From Amborella trichopoda (taxonomy: Eukaryota; Streptophyta; Magnoliopsida; Amborellales; Amborellaceae), in contig NW_006499617.1 of NCBI RefSeq assembly GCF_000471905.2, positions 2,557,304 to 2,621,303 of the forward strand: 64,000 nucleotides of DNA. Direction: 5' to 3'. Positions 44,503 to 53,999 of the stretch are shown piece after piece. Numbering within the stretch: the first letter of the stretch is position 1; the number at the start of each line of letters is the position of its first letter. The position numbers and the translations under genes were made by a program. The notes below the pieces were generated by a model. The model did not search any database and was not told where the DNA came from. It worked only from the letters and a program-made list of their open reading frames with translations.

Positions 44503-45279
44503 ATGAGCTTTCCGGCCATCCTTCGGAGCATCGACCCAGTGTCATGCTCTCAGGTTCTTTCCCGAATTCAGGGAAGGAGGGATGTGAAGATCCCTTGCTC
44601 CTCACCTCCCAGCATTGGCAGACCATCTGCCAACACTCCTTGCATTGGTGTTACATCAGCCACTGCACACCGCATGCACCCTGCTATCGGCAAGTCACTC
44701 TTCGTTCCTACTGCTTGGGAAAGCCACAAGGATACCCCTTTCTCTTCTACGGTCGATGGTTCATCTACTGCGACTCTTGAGGGTCACCATAAGGCAAACC
44801 CCTCATCCTCTTCCACCTCGAGTCATCATATTGAGAAACTCAACACACTGAGGAGGAGGTCAAAATCCTCTACCTCTCACACACGCACTAAGGCTCGTAG
44901 TTCATCCACTCGAGTTAGACCCCAGGGAAACCCTCTGGTTGCTTCGAGTCATCTTCAGGGTTTGGACCTTCTCAAACCCTGCCCAACTCATTCTGTTCAT
45001 TTGCATCTCACTGCTTGGGGCAGCCTTGCCGCTGTACCCTCTGAAGTACATGAGAGACAACCTGCTCGTCGTCCCTCCTGGCACATGTATGCTCACCCTA
45101 TGAGGAAGGGTCACACGGGCGTTTCCTCACAAACACCTGCTCATGGCGCTGGGAGTTTTAACCCCAAAGCTGCAGCTCAAGCCCGGGATGACACCGAGGT
45201 CACACGAAGCCCCTCTTCAAAGGGCGCACATGCGCAGGCCCCGCAATCTACATCGAGGTCCCGATCAGAAGGCCACTAA
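44503..45279 (+). CDS. ORF1-like frame upstream of gag, internal region F
   Basis: The longest non-low-complexity open frame in the window; it is open from 44269, but that ATG lies in the LTR, so I start at the ATG at 44503 (258 residues). The product would be basic and Ser/Pro/His-rich, with SQVLSRIQGRRDVK near the start, HRMHPAIGKSL in the middle and TRVRPQGNPLVASS later. The same frame is recognisable in E (SQVLTWTGVRRDLKV, LHSMHPATGKSL, TRVTPRGNPCVTSS; 61230-61856) and, broken, in D (48006-48640). Ogre elements are known for an extra ORF1 of unknown function before gag, and position fits. No catalytic motif is seen. It may be non-functional because gag and protease behind it are deleted. 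Confidence 0.45.
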   Translation: MSFPAILRSIDPVSCSQVLSRIQGRRDVKIPCSSPPSIGRPSANTPCIGVTSATAHRMHPAIGKSLFVPTAWESHKDTPFSSTVDGSSTATLEGHHKANPSSSSTSSHHIEKLNTLRRRSKSSTSHTRTKARSSSTRVRPQGNPLVASSHLQGLDLLKPCPTHSVHLHLTAWGSLAAVPSEVHERQPARRPSWHMYAHPMRKGHTGVSSQTPAHGAGSFNPKAAAQARDDTEVTRSPSSKGAHAQAPQSTSRSRSEGH

Positions 45280-45995
45280 TGGTCAATTCCTCCCTCATTC
45301 ACCCTGCTTCTACCGGCAAAACCTTTGTAGACATGGTACTCGAAATCTTTCCCCAGGAGTACCATCCTGCAATATCTTCTTCAAGCCCATGTTCCCCCTA
45401 AAGTTCAAAAGAAAACTTGGGGAAAACCTCCCTTCATCGTCTAATCCTCCTTAAGAATGAAGTAAAGCCCTTACCTGATTCAAGGGCTTGCCCATGTATG
45501 TGACTCTAAAGGTGTTACACATCTCTGGCTCTTTAGTAGCGGGGAGGCCAAATGAGGAATCATCTCCGTGCTGTCAAGATCATGCTGCCCTCTCTGAGTT
45601 AAAAAAGGGAGTTAAAATCCTTCAAAGCCAATTGGAGGCCATACGTAAGGGGAAGGCTAAAATACAAGAGGCCCCTCTAGCAAGGTTCATGGCAGAGACT
45701 AAGGCTCATGATGGGTGCGGGGTATCAAAATTGTACCCTCATTCGGAGGACAAGTTCTCCTCGGATTAGAGTCTCTACAGCCAGTAGGCTTATCAAATCA
45801 TGAGGACGATGAAGTATGACTCTCTAGTCGAAAACGAGGTAAATGCTCCCTTCGAGGTCATTGAGATCGTAGCTGCTCGGCAAGAGTCGAAGAAAGGAAT
45901 CGGGTACTCTACCTCCTCTCATCACTCCCACTAAAATGACGAACACAACAAAAACCCGAAAGGGAATTGTGGGCACAATAGTCAGAATAAAGAAA
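45280..45995 (+). pseudogene. Internal region F remnant: gag start and post-protease tail
   Basis: A gag-leader phrase (ATGGTACTCGAA, 45331) matches D and E. Near 45440 it jumps to the post-protease tail: the frame 45488-45769, then YQIMRTMKYDSLV and SKKGIGYSTSSHH to a stop near 45932. The tail is the counterpart of 24380-24575 and 53700-53825. Gag and protease core are deleted. The purine-rich AGAATAAAGAAA (45984-45995) before the next LTR is a possible polypurine tract. Confidence 0.6.
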
Positions 45996-46589
45996 TGACT
46001 ATTTGAACATATTTTTCAGCACCTTGGTCCGTGATGCAGAATAAAGAGGAAGCAGGTCGATAAAGCCCACAAAATAATGGAAATTTTGACAGACTCAAAA
46101 TGGTCCCAGAATTGGTCAAGATCTTCATAAGTAATCTAAAAGGAAACCTACCAAGTATATGTCTAAGGCAGTGAACACAAAGAAACAATTTCAGAAAAAT
46201 TGGCCTCTGGCATCATGAAATAAACCTTGTAACTAGAACTATATTCTTAGTGCTTCCAATAGCTGTGGGACCATAGCCAAAGGATCCGAAACGATAAAAA
46301 ACCATTATGGGTCAAGTTTCGGCATAATCGGGCACCCCAGGACGAAGTTATAAGTAAAATACCAAAAAAGATACATTATTCCCGTGTCGCCACCCTGCAT
46401 CAAAACACCATTAAAGGTGATTGTTTTCACAATCATGGGCAGTGACCTTTGAGGCCTATATCTAACTCATTCCAAGAGGATCGCGCTAAAAAATTTATGA
46501 CCCTGTTCGTCTCATCAAGACGAGCATTTCGATGTGTGGTATGCCCCGTTACGATGCCCGTGAGGCATGAACAGCGAGCCAAGCCTTAG

Positions 46590-47160
46590 CTCAACCGGTG
46601 CAAGCCTAATGTCGACTTGATTTTTCTCTCTCTTTCTTCTCTTCTACCCGTACTGGTACAAGTCTATCACCGGTCGGGTTTTCTCTCTCGTTTTTCTCTT
46701 TTAGCCCAACCGACGCAAGCCTAGCGTTGACTGGGTTTTCTCTCTCTTTCTTCTCTTCTAGCCCAACCGGTGCAAGCCTAGCACTAGTCGGGTTTTCTCT
46801 CTCTTTCTTCTCTTCTGTCACAACCGGCGTAAGCCTATCGTCGACTAGGTTTTCTCTCTCTTTCTTCTCTTCTGTCACAACCGGCGCAAGCCTATCGTCG
46901 GCTAGGTTTTCTCTCTCTTTCTTATCTTTTGTCACAACTAGCACAAGACTAACGTCGGTTGGGTTCCTCTCTTTCTTTTCTCCTTTGTCACAGTCGGTGC
47001 AAACCTATCGCCGGTTGGGTTTTCTCCCTCTTTCTTTTCTTCTTTCACAATTGGCGAGAGCCATCGCTAACTGAGCTTTCCCTCTCCTCTTTCTTATGAC
47101 ACAGCTGGCCACTCTCTTCTTTCTTTATTTCACAGCCAATGGAAGCCATCGTTGTTTGAG
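46590..47160 (+). repeat. 57-bp U5 minisatellite of LTR-4, about 9-10 copies
   Basis: The unit is CACAACCGGCGCAAGCCTA, then TCGTCGGCTAGG, then TTTTCTCTCTCTTTCTTCTC. Arms flank the constant CAAGCCTA core, as in CCCAACCGGTG/CACTAGTCGGG (46742-46795). Because 57 is a multiple of three, a 19-residue-period frame stays open on both strands; it is a by-product. Confidence 0.9.
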
Positions 47161-47639
47161 TTTTCCCTCTCCTCTCATTCCCATCTGTGTCCTCCTCCTC
47201 CTTTCCTTCCCTTATCTCTCTTCTTCTTCTCTCACGGTTTCCTATCCTACTCTATTTCTTCTTCTCTTTTACCTTCTTTTTTTCTCTCTCCTCGTCTCTC
47301 TCTTCTTTTCTTTGTCTCTTTAATCTCTCTTCTTTCAATGGTAGTCTTGTCATTTAGTTGTAATGTTGACCGTGCTGGTCATAGTTACTGTACCTGCTTT
47401 ATTGTCACGACAAACAAGTCATTGTGTCAAGCTAGTTGGTATTGTTATAGTCGTCTAGTAGTAACTCTGTTGAGCCGGTCTGAGCTACTGAGCCCTTTTA
47501 CTATCACAACAAGTCAATTACCAACTAGTCAGGTCATTGCGTCGGTCTCACCACTCAATCGAATTCTTCTTACCCCATATTCATTTTCCCATTCTTCCCA
47601 TCCTTTGAATGTGAACTTATGTACATTCACCTGAAGTCA

Positions 47640-47700
47640 ACGTGTGGTCCCTTGACCCACCTGTCTTGTAACATTTGCCATCTGTGTGTGATTGCAGAAA
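47640..47700 (+). promoter_or_regulatory. U5 hairpin and 3'-splice-site-like sequence, LTR-4
   Basis: GGTC-CCTT-GACC with extended pairing (47646-47657), then CTGTCTTGTAAC and GTGTGTGATTGCAG ending at 47697. The donor-like GTAAGT found in other LTRs is GTTAGT here (about 47796). Confidence 0.5.
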
Positions 47701-47971
47701 CTGGAGAATACAAGCCAAGGGAGGCGATTCTGAACTAGTTTTACTACTGGGGGCTTTCTTCGTGATCTAAGAGGGCGCCCATGCGAGCCTACCTGAGTTA
47801 GTCACGAACCTGCCTTAAATTCCTCTCTCATCTATTGATAATACCTTCCCTTGTTCTCGAATGAGGTTCTCGAGAGAACGATATCAAAAAATCTTGCGTC
47901 TCACCAAAATCGAAGACGAGTGCCGCCTGATCATCCAGATCCAGAGGGCGAGATCAAGGCACCTAACCAGC

Positions 47972-47991
47972 TTGGCGACTCCCCTAGGGAC
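47972..47991 (+). promoter_or_regulatory. Primer binding site of element D
   Basis: TTGGCGACTCCCCTAGGGAC, two bases after the LTR end. Confidence 0.85.
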
Positions 47992-48005
47992 TTACTACCC
48001 CTTAG

Positions 48006-48942
48006 TTGGATCGTACATGTTTGGTTAAGTTTCTCCTTTTATTTTCTGTTTTTGCACTTATGGCTGCTGGGTTCTGTAACCCATTCATCCAAATCGGGGA
48101 TTTTCTTATCCCCGCATTCGCGAGTGTCCCTAGGGAACAAGTTCCTCTAACTTCGTTCCCAACCTTTCTTTTGAGCAACGACCCTTGGTCTAGCTCCCAA
48201 GTCTTAACCTGAATTGGTGTGAGGAGGGACTTAAAAGTCCCTAACTCCCCACCTCCTCGTTCTGGTGGAACTCCACCAATGTGCCTTGCATCAGCAGGAC
48301 ATCTGTTGTCACACACAACATCCACCTTGCCACTGGTAAGACACTTGTCAGTCGTATTGCTGAGGTACGCCGGAAGGCTGCCCAGTCCCTCTCTGCAAAA
48401 GGCAAACAAGTTGTCATTGCTCCTGCGGGTCACCGCAAGGCTACTCCCCACAATCCTGCACCACCACGTTCTCTATCCCTAGAGGCTCAACACATCGAGG
48501 AGGAGACCTTGCGACCTCCACCCCTCACACACACCATAAGGCTCGTGGGTCACCCACTCGAGTCACACCTCGAGGCTACCCTTATGTTACCTCGAGTCAG
48601 CGTCCAAGATCAGACGTCTTAAGGTCAGGTCCTTCATACGCTGCTCATATGCATCCCACTGCTCGGGGCAATGTCATTAGTGCGCCAACCCGAGTACATC
48701 TGAGATGAACTTCTCGTCCTCCTACTCATCCAGCACAAGCACACCCTGTAAGGGGCAAGCCTCCACCTATTCTCTTGCAGACACTTGCTCGCAGTTCTCG
48801 ACCTCCTAAGGCCAGATCACTTGCTCGAGCCCGGGCCGACCCCAGGTCACCCGTGATCCTTCTTAGTGGGGCGCACATGCGTCGCTGTTACAAACAACCC
48901 CTCGCCCTCGACTCAGGCGTTCTCATGAGTCAACCCTACTTG
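48006..48942 (+). pseudogene. Leader and broken ORF1-like frame, element D
   Basis: An open piece at 48006-48212 (AAGFCNPFIQIGDFLIPAFA, then SSQVLT) matches CGFCNPFIWIGDFLI in E. It then continues GVRRDLKVPNSPPPRSGG (48219 on) with frameshifts. The region to 48942 keeps the basic, Thr/His/Pro-rich style of the F and E copies. It stops where the inverted gag begins. Confidence 0.5.
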
Positions 48943-50957
48943 TGCCTGAAGCATTATAACAAAGAAGGCGTGAAGGATACTAGGGGCTTTGTCTTCCTCT
49001 TGGATAGTTACTGCATGGGAGACTTTTGCTGCCCTGAATGCCTTCTTTAAGTCCTCAAGCTTTACCTGACCCTTCTGAATCAGAGCCTCGATGATATCTT
49101 TTAGCGTGAAGCAATCATCTGTAGGATGATTGAACCTTTGATGATAGGCACATTAATTTGCCTGAGTATCGAGCCCAGCTTGTTAGGGAACTTAGCTTTT
49201 AGAAGCTCGATCATGTTTTGTTCCAATAATAACCAGAACAGTGTAGGGACCCATTCCTTCTCAAAGGGATAGACCTTGTTCCTATGCCTGGTGAAATAAT
49301 CATCTCGATTAATATTCGTCGGCGGGTGTACTTGGTTGTACGACTCTTGCTGCTTGCCTACCTGGGGTGTTGTTTTTACTGTGTGCACCACGTTGGAGAG
49401 GTCCAATGTTTGGGAGGGAGTCTTCTTTGGGTCAGTGACCGTGACGGCTGCACCGATAACTCCTCTTTGTTGGCTGCCCTGGGTGTTAGTCCGAGAGTTG
49501 CAAAATCCCCGATTGTTCTCTAGGTTTACAGATGGTTGTCATGACCTGCAGTGGTGGTGTGATAGGCTTTCTATGCGGTCTGATTTGGAAATTAGCCCTA
49601 ACATGAAAGTTGGATTAGAGGCCTCGACGTGTAGAGAAATTCCAGGTCGCATGTTCCGTATGCAAGTTTGGACTGCTTCCTTCTCAAGCATAGGATTGAG
49701 ATGACGAGCGACTAAATTTATCCATCTTCATATGAACTGGTCCACAGGCTCGTTGAGGTCTTGAGTCAGGGTGAGAAGCTCGATGGTTTGAACAGCTCTC
49801 TCTACTTCATAGAAACGCTGATGAAATATTTTCTCCATTTCCTCCTATGTATGCACCGTTCAGGGGATGTCAAGCATACCATTGAAAAGCTGGACCGTCA
49901 AGGGTTTCAACATACTGACGGAGAAGAAGTCTCCCATCAGCCGTCGTTTCTCGACATGCTGCTTGGAGGTGGGCAATATGCTAGTTCGGGGATGTGGTTC
50001 TGTTGAATAGGGGAAACTTCCCTTTCTTGTAATCTTAAGGAAAAGGGATCTGGTCAATGTATGAAGGGTACTGTCTTTGGTAAGGCGTTGCACCTTGTAT
50101 CCCTTGAATTGGTCTGTTCTTGAAGCTATGGGTCACCATAGCATCCATGTTTACTTGTGAGATGGGGTGAGGGGCAGAATTGTCCAATGAGGTAGAGGGA
50201 AGGGGTTGCCTTGGAGGTGCACCATCCAAGTGGTCGGAATTGACCTCATGATTAGCTGATTGTCGTGCAACATCTATACGATCACACTTTTCCATCATCA
50301 CGTGCACCATGTCTTCAAACTTGTTCATGCGGTCTTCCTGCGAATTGCCAGGCTTGCTCACTACCATCACACTGACTGCTTCTCACATGAACCATGTCTT
50401 CAAACTCGACTTTTGTATGCCGATCGTGTGAGGAACAATTCTCGATGGTCTTGGGACCGTGGCTGCTGAGGGGCTGGGTCGTCTTCTATGACACTAACCA
50501 CAGTGCAGGGCTCATGGAGCTTTTCTTCCGGCTTCGTCATCTGAAGAGGGTAAAAAGGATTCAGGCGAAGAGGGTCATCCGAGGTGGTTGCCTTGACCGC
50601 CTTAGTCACTTGCTTGGTGAGAATTCACAAACCCCTATCGCATTTAGCTTTGAGGTTTTGATGGACCTCGAGTCAAAACTGTGATCGGGCCTTCGGTTGG
50701 TCAACTCTTCTTGCACAAGAGAGGGCATTCTCCATCAGGTGTGGCAAAGGATGAGGGCTAGGGACTAGAGTCATCTTGGGCCAGGGAGGAAGAAAGATTT
50801 GATCTTCCATAAGGTCTTTGCCCTGAGCTCTCTTGTGGGCTCTAGAGACGTGACCGAAATGACGATGTTGGTTTAGGATGGTGCTCTTGGGGAAGGTCTT
50901 CGAGTACCATGGCTGAAGATGCTTGCCCGAAGAAGGCAAGGCAAGGCAAGGCAACCC
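48943..50957 (-). pseudogene. gag: Inverted, degenerate Tat/Ogre-type gag of element D
   Basis: Reads on the minus strand although LTRs, leader and protease of D read plus. From its start (ATG at 50370): VVSKPGNSQEDRMNKFEDMV, a coiled-coil-like stretch, NMDAMVTHSFKNRPIQGIQG, SYIDQIPFP, the capsid core with GRLLL, ETLDGPAF and EEMEKIFHQRFYEVERAVQT (about 49870-49800), RHRNKVYPFEKEWVP (frame 49406-49101), and a zinc-knuckle-like CAYH...NHPTDDC followed by LKDIIEALIQKGQ near 49100. It aligns throughout with E (62683-64000, plus). Sequence 50371-50957 is the leader that belongs before gag. Several stops and frameshifts. This is an in-place inversion of about 2 kb. Confidence 0.8.
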
Positions 50958-50984
50958 CGACGCCTTGCTCAGGGGATTGACGAC

Positions 50985-52440
50985 AATTGGTGCCCGTATC
51001 ACCAAGTATGGGGCCACTACATGTGAGAATGCACCAGTGAATGCTAGGAGTTTAAAATGTTGCATTAAGTGATCACCAAACTACTACTCCACCGGTGCAA
51101 GAGGATCTCCCAACACAATACCTTCTTAATAACGATTCAGGACTTCCTACTCATGGATAGTCCACCATGTGCTAAGTAAACTCAAGTCCTTAAGATGAGA
51201 AGCAGTTCTCCAAGCTAGGGCTATTCACAAGCCTAACAAGAGGAATCAACCACGACCTCAGAAAACCAGAAGGAAACGGGTACCAAGGGCTACTCGCTGG
51301 ACAAAGAAGACTGCTCAACCTCTAGTTGAGCAAAAATTTCTCAGGCCACTTCCCCACTGCTAACTTTACTGGACTTTATCCCTGACATGATCCATCTTCC
51401 TTCTCCATCCCATCAAGAAGACATCTCCGAGTCATCTTCTCCTCAGACGACATTGAATGAAGGTGACAACGTTAAAAGCACTCCCCAATGGTCTAAGCAA
51501 GGGAAAGGCTTGAAAGACCCCTTGCATACATCCAACCCTGGTGATGACCTAAAAAGCTGTCCAGATTGATCTCATGAGGGGAGCAACCTTAAAAGTCTCC
51601 CACTTTCTAACCCTTCTCCTTCTTCTTCTTCTGCTTCTCATCCCTCCTCTTTGAAATGTCCAGACTTCGAAGCACTTGACAGAGAACTTGAAGGATTCAA
51701 CATAAGCAAGACGCAATGGAAGCGGTTGAAAAAGACCCTGGCCTAGGCAACCGAATTCTTAACAGTTGCTGATGCCCTGGCCACTAAACTAAAGCAGAGC
51801 CTACTTCTTCAAAGAAGCACAAAAGGTCAAAATCGAAGAAACCCTAGTGGCCCCTCGAGCTTGACTTCGAACAGAGATTAAGAGAATCAATAAGGCAGAG
51901 CCTCCAAGATCAAGAGGCTTGTCATAGGTGCAAATCTCAAGAGCGTCACCTAGCATGGGACAGATAAACCTAAGATCCGCGAAAACGCTGCAGCCTCCAC
52001 CTTAGAAGCTAGGAACCTTGAAGTTTCCTAGTTCGTCACTATGCCATAATCCAACAACTAGTCTGCCTATCCTCCAGTTCCCTTGACTCCTTCCTAATCC
52101 CAATACCACAAACAATCCATCTATTCTCCAATTCCCTGCGATACCTATGACTCAATCGCTTCCAAAACCTCAAATTTACGTCACCCCAACCAAGCCCGTT
52201 GTGCAATCGAGTCAGCCAGCGGGCCAAAATAAACCTCTTCCACCATACCTGCTTCTCAACCCAACGTACCACCCAAATCAGTTTAAGCACTAGGCGCACA
52301 AAGCCTTGACTAAGAAAAGGTGAAATATGATGTGATAGGGCATCTGCGGAAGCTTCCAGCTCTCCTTAGTATCTACGATACCCTCATGCTCTCGAAGGAC
52401 TATTAGATGGCTTTGGTTTAGGCTTTCTCTTACCCATAGG
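50985..52440 (+). pseudogene. Element D gag tail and gag-protease linker
   Basis: Plus-strand sequence resumes with a second zinc-knuckle-like motif, CPYHQVWGH (about 51000-51030), matching element A at 21848. The linker follows, with KSTPQWSKQG, DLKSCPD (frame 51387-51569) and a SKTQWKRLKKTLA stretch near 51700. Stops are frequent. No function can be assigned. Confidence 0.55.
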
Positions 52441-53825
52441 TGTATGAGATCGAAGTAGAACCTATTGAAGTGGACTCGGTGATTTTAGAAGGATTTATGC
52501 CAATCACTTTTTCAAAGGACGATCTGTAGCTGGGAGAAAAGTTTCATAATCGCCTTCTCTTTGTCACTGGTAAATTACATGTGTGCCCCATCAACTTAAT
52601 TATGTTAGATGGAGGGTCGGCTATCAATATTATTCCAAGGAGGATCCTTACTCGATTAGGGTTAGGGTCCGAAGATCTTACTCCGACCCACATCACAGTT
52701 CAAGGATTCAACCAGTCAGAAGAGAAGCTAGCTGACACGGTTCACCTTCATTTTAAGATCGATGAACTGAACGATTACGCCAAGTTTCTGGTAATCGACA
52801 CCGACACTTCCTACAACATCTCCTAGGTCGGCCATGGCTCCATGACCAGGGGGTGGTTCTATCAACATTGCACCAGTGCTTCAAGTATAGTCGAGATGGG
52901 AGACAGCATACGGTCTATGTTGACAAAAGATCATTCCCTGTAGTTGAAACCTACTACGCTGATGCTAAATATTACTTCACAGATCTAGTGTCTCCTCAAA
53001 AGCTGAATTAGGGGGATCACAAGTCTACAATAAAGATGCGATATTCGCCCCACAAAGATGTTGAAGACATGGGGAGAACATTAGTATGCATGTTTAAAGA
53101 GGAAGAAAGGCAAGGAAAAACTCTCCCTTTAACCCTTATTCATTCAAACATCCCCACAATCATCCCCGAAGAGACTCCATCTTCACTTAAAGAGGAGTCC
53201 TCGCCCTCTACCCCAAGTTCTAGGCCACCTTGGCCAGAAAATGAACCGGAGGTCATTCTTGAGATTGAGCAAGTCATGGGGATAGAATTCTCAGCTCTAA
53301 AAATCACCTATACATCAGACCATCAAAAAGTACTGCATATCCCCATTGCATCCGTGAAAGCAGAAGTGGTACGTCAAACGCTGCTGGAGGTTTTTCAAAA
53401 TCCGTTTGCTATAAGTATAGAGGATGCTCCTTGGACCAGTGACTAGTCACAAATTCTACTCTTGCCTGGTCTGGCAGGAGGAGAGTAGTTTGAGAAATGT
53501 CAATGTTCTTCCCTCAAGAGTAAGATCCCCTAGCAAACTTAAGAAGTGAATTTCTCCAGAGCCAATTGGAGGTTATGTGTACTGCTTCAAAACATCTCAA
53601 GAAGTTTGTTCCTGAGGCCAAAAGCTATGATCGGTTTGAAGTAAATGTACCATTAATGGAGGCCAATTCCCCTCCTGACTGGAATATCTATCGTGAGCAG
53701 GCTCATCAAATGATGAAGAAAATGAACTATGAGCCCTTGGCCAATCAAACATTAAGAGGAGAAAAAGAAATGACTCCCCATTTCGAAGCAATTCAAGCCA
53801 CGACAACCCGTCATGAGACTAAGTA
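52441..53825 (+). pseudogene. pro: Tat-type aspartic protease and tail, element D (best preserved copy)
   Basis: The frame 52581-52826 includes the active-site block LIMLDGGSAINIIPRRILTR and GLGSEDLTPTHI, then KFLVIDTDTSYNI. A single-base change in length near 52824 shifts the frame into LGRPWLHDQGVVLSTLHQCF and KRSFPVVETYY. An in-frame TAG at 52527-52529 precedes LGEKFHN, as in element A. The tail frames 53036-53446 and 53566-53826 carry an acidic/proline-rich linker (PEVILEIEQ, ITYTSDHQKVLHIP) and EQAHQMMKKMNYEPLANQTL. It stops just before the antisense ORF. The protease would process Gag-Pro. The D-G-G-S catalytic block is unusual for aspartic proteases in general but is seen in both copies. 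Confidence 0.8.
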
Positions 53826-53999
53826 AGGCCTAGAATATTAGCCCTTAAAGACAATTAATATGTAAAGAGATATTCAATCCCAAGAAATTCACATGAGGTG
53901 CAGCGAAGTAGGAGAAGAATGAAATCATGCAGTGAAGGCAGCCAGAAAAGAAAAAGAAGCATCTTATTCATGAGTATAAAATTTTTACAAGTGCTGGCA

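Larger units (their letters stand above)
45996..47969 (+). mobile_element. LTR-4: 5' LTR of D with promoter deleted
   Basis: Starts TGACTATTTGAACATATTTT, the same start as the LTR at 57864, and ends ACCTAACCA at 47969. It is 1974 bp against 3261 bp in the mate. Near 46560 the sequence jumps from U3 (GCCCCGTTACGATGCCCG, mate about 58395) straight into the U5 minisatellite (mate about 59400). TATA box, R and poly(A) signal are therefore missing. Confidence 0.85.

Noticed and set aside
46606..46944. 112-codon reverse frame with a 19-residue repeat (EEKKEREN)
   Set aside because: By-product of a 57-bp minisatellite whose period is a multiple of three; the opposite strand is open too.
48002..48451. 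149-codon reverse frame in the D leader
   Set aside because: Opposite strand of the ORF1-like region; the conserved blocks shared with E and F are on the plus strand.
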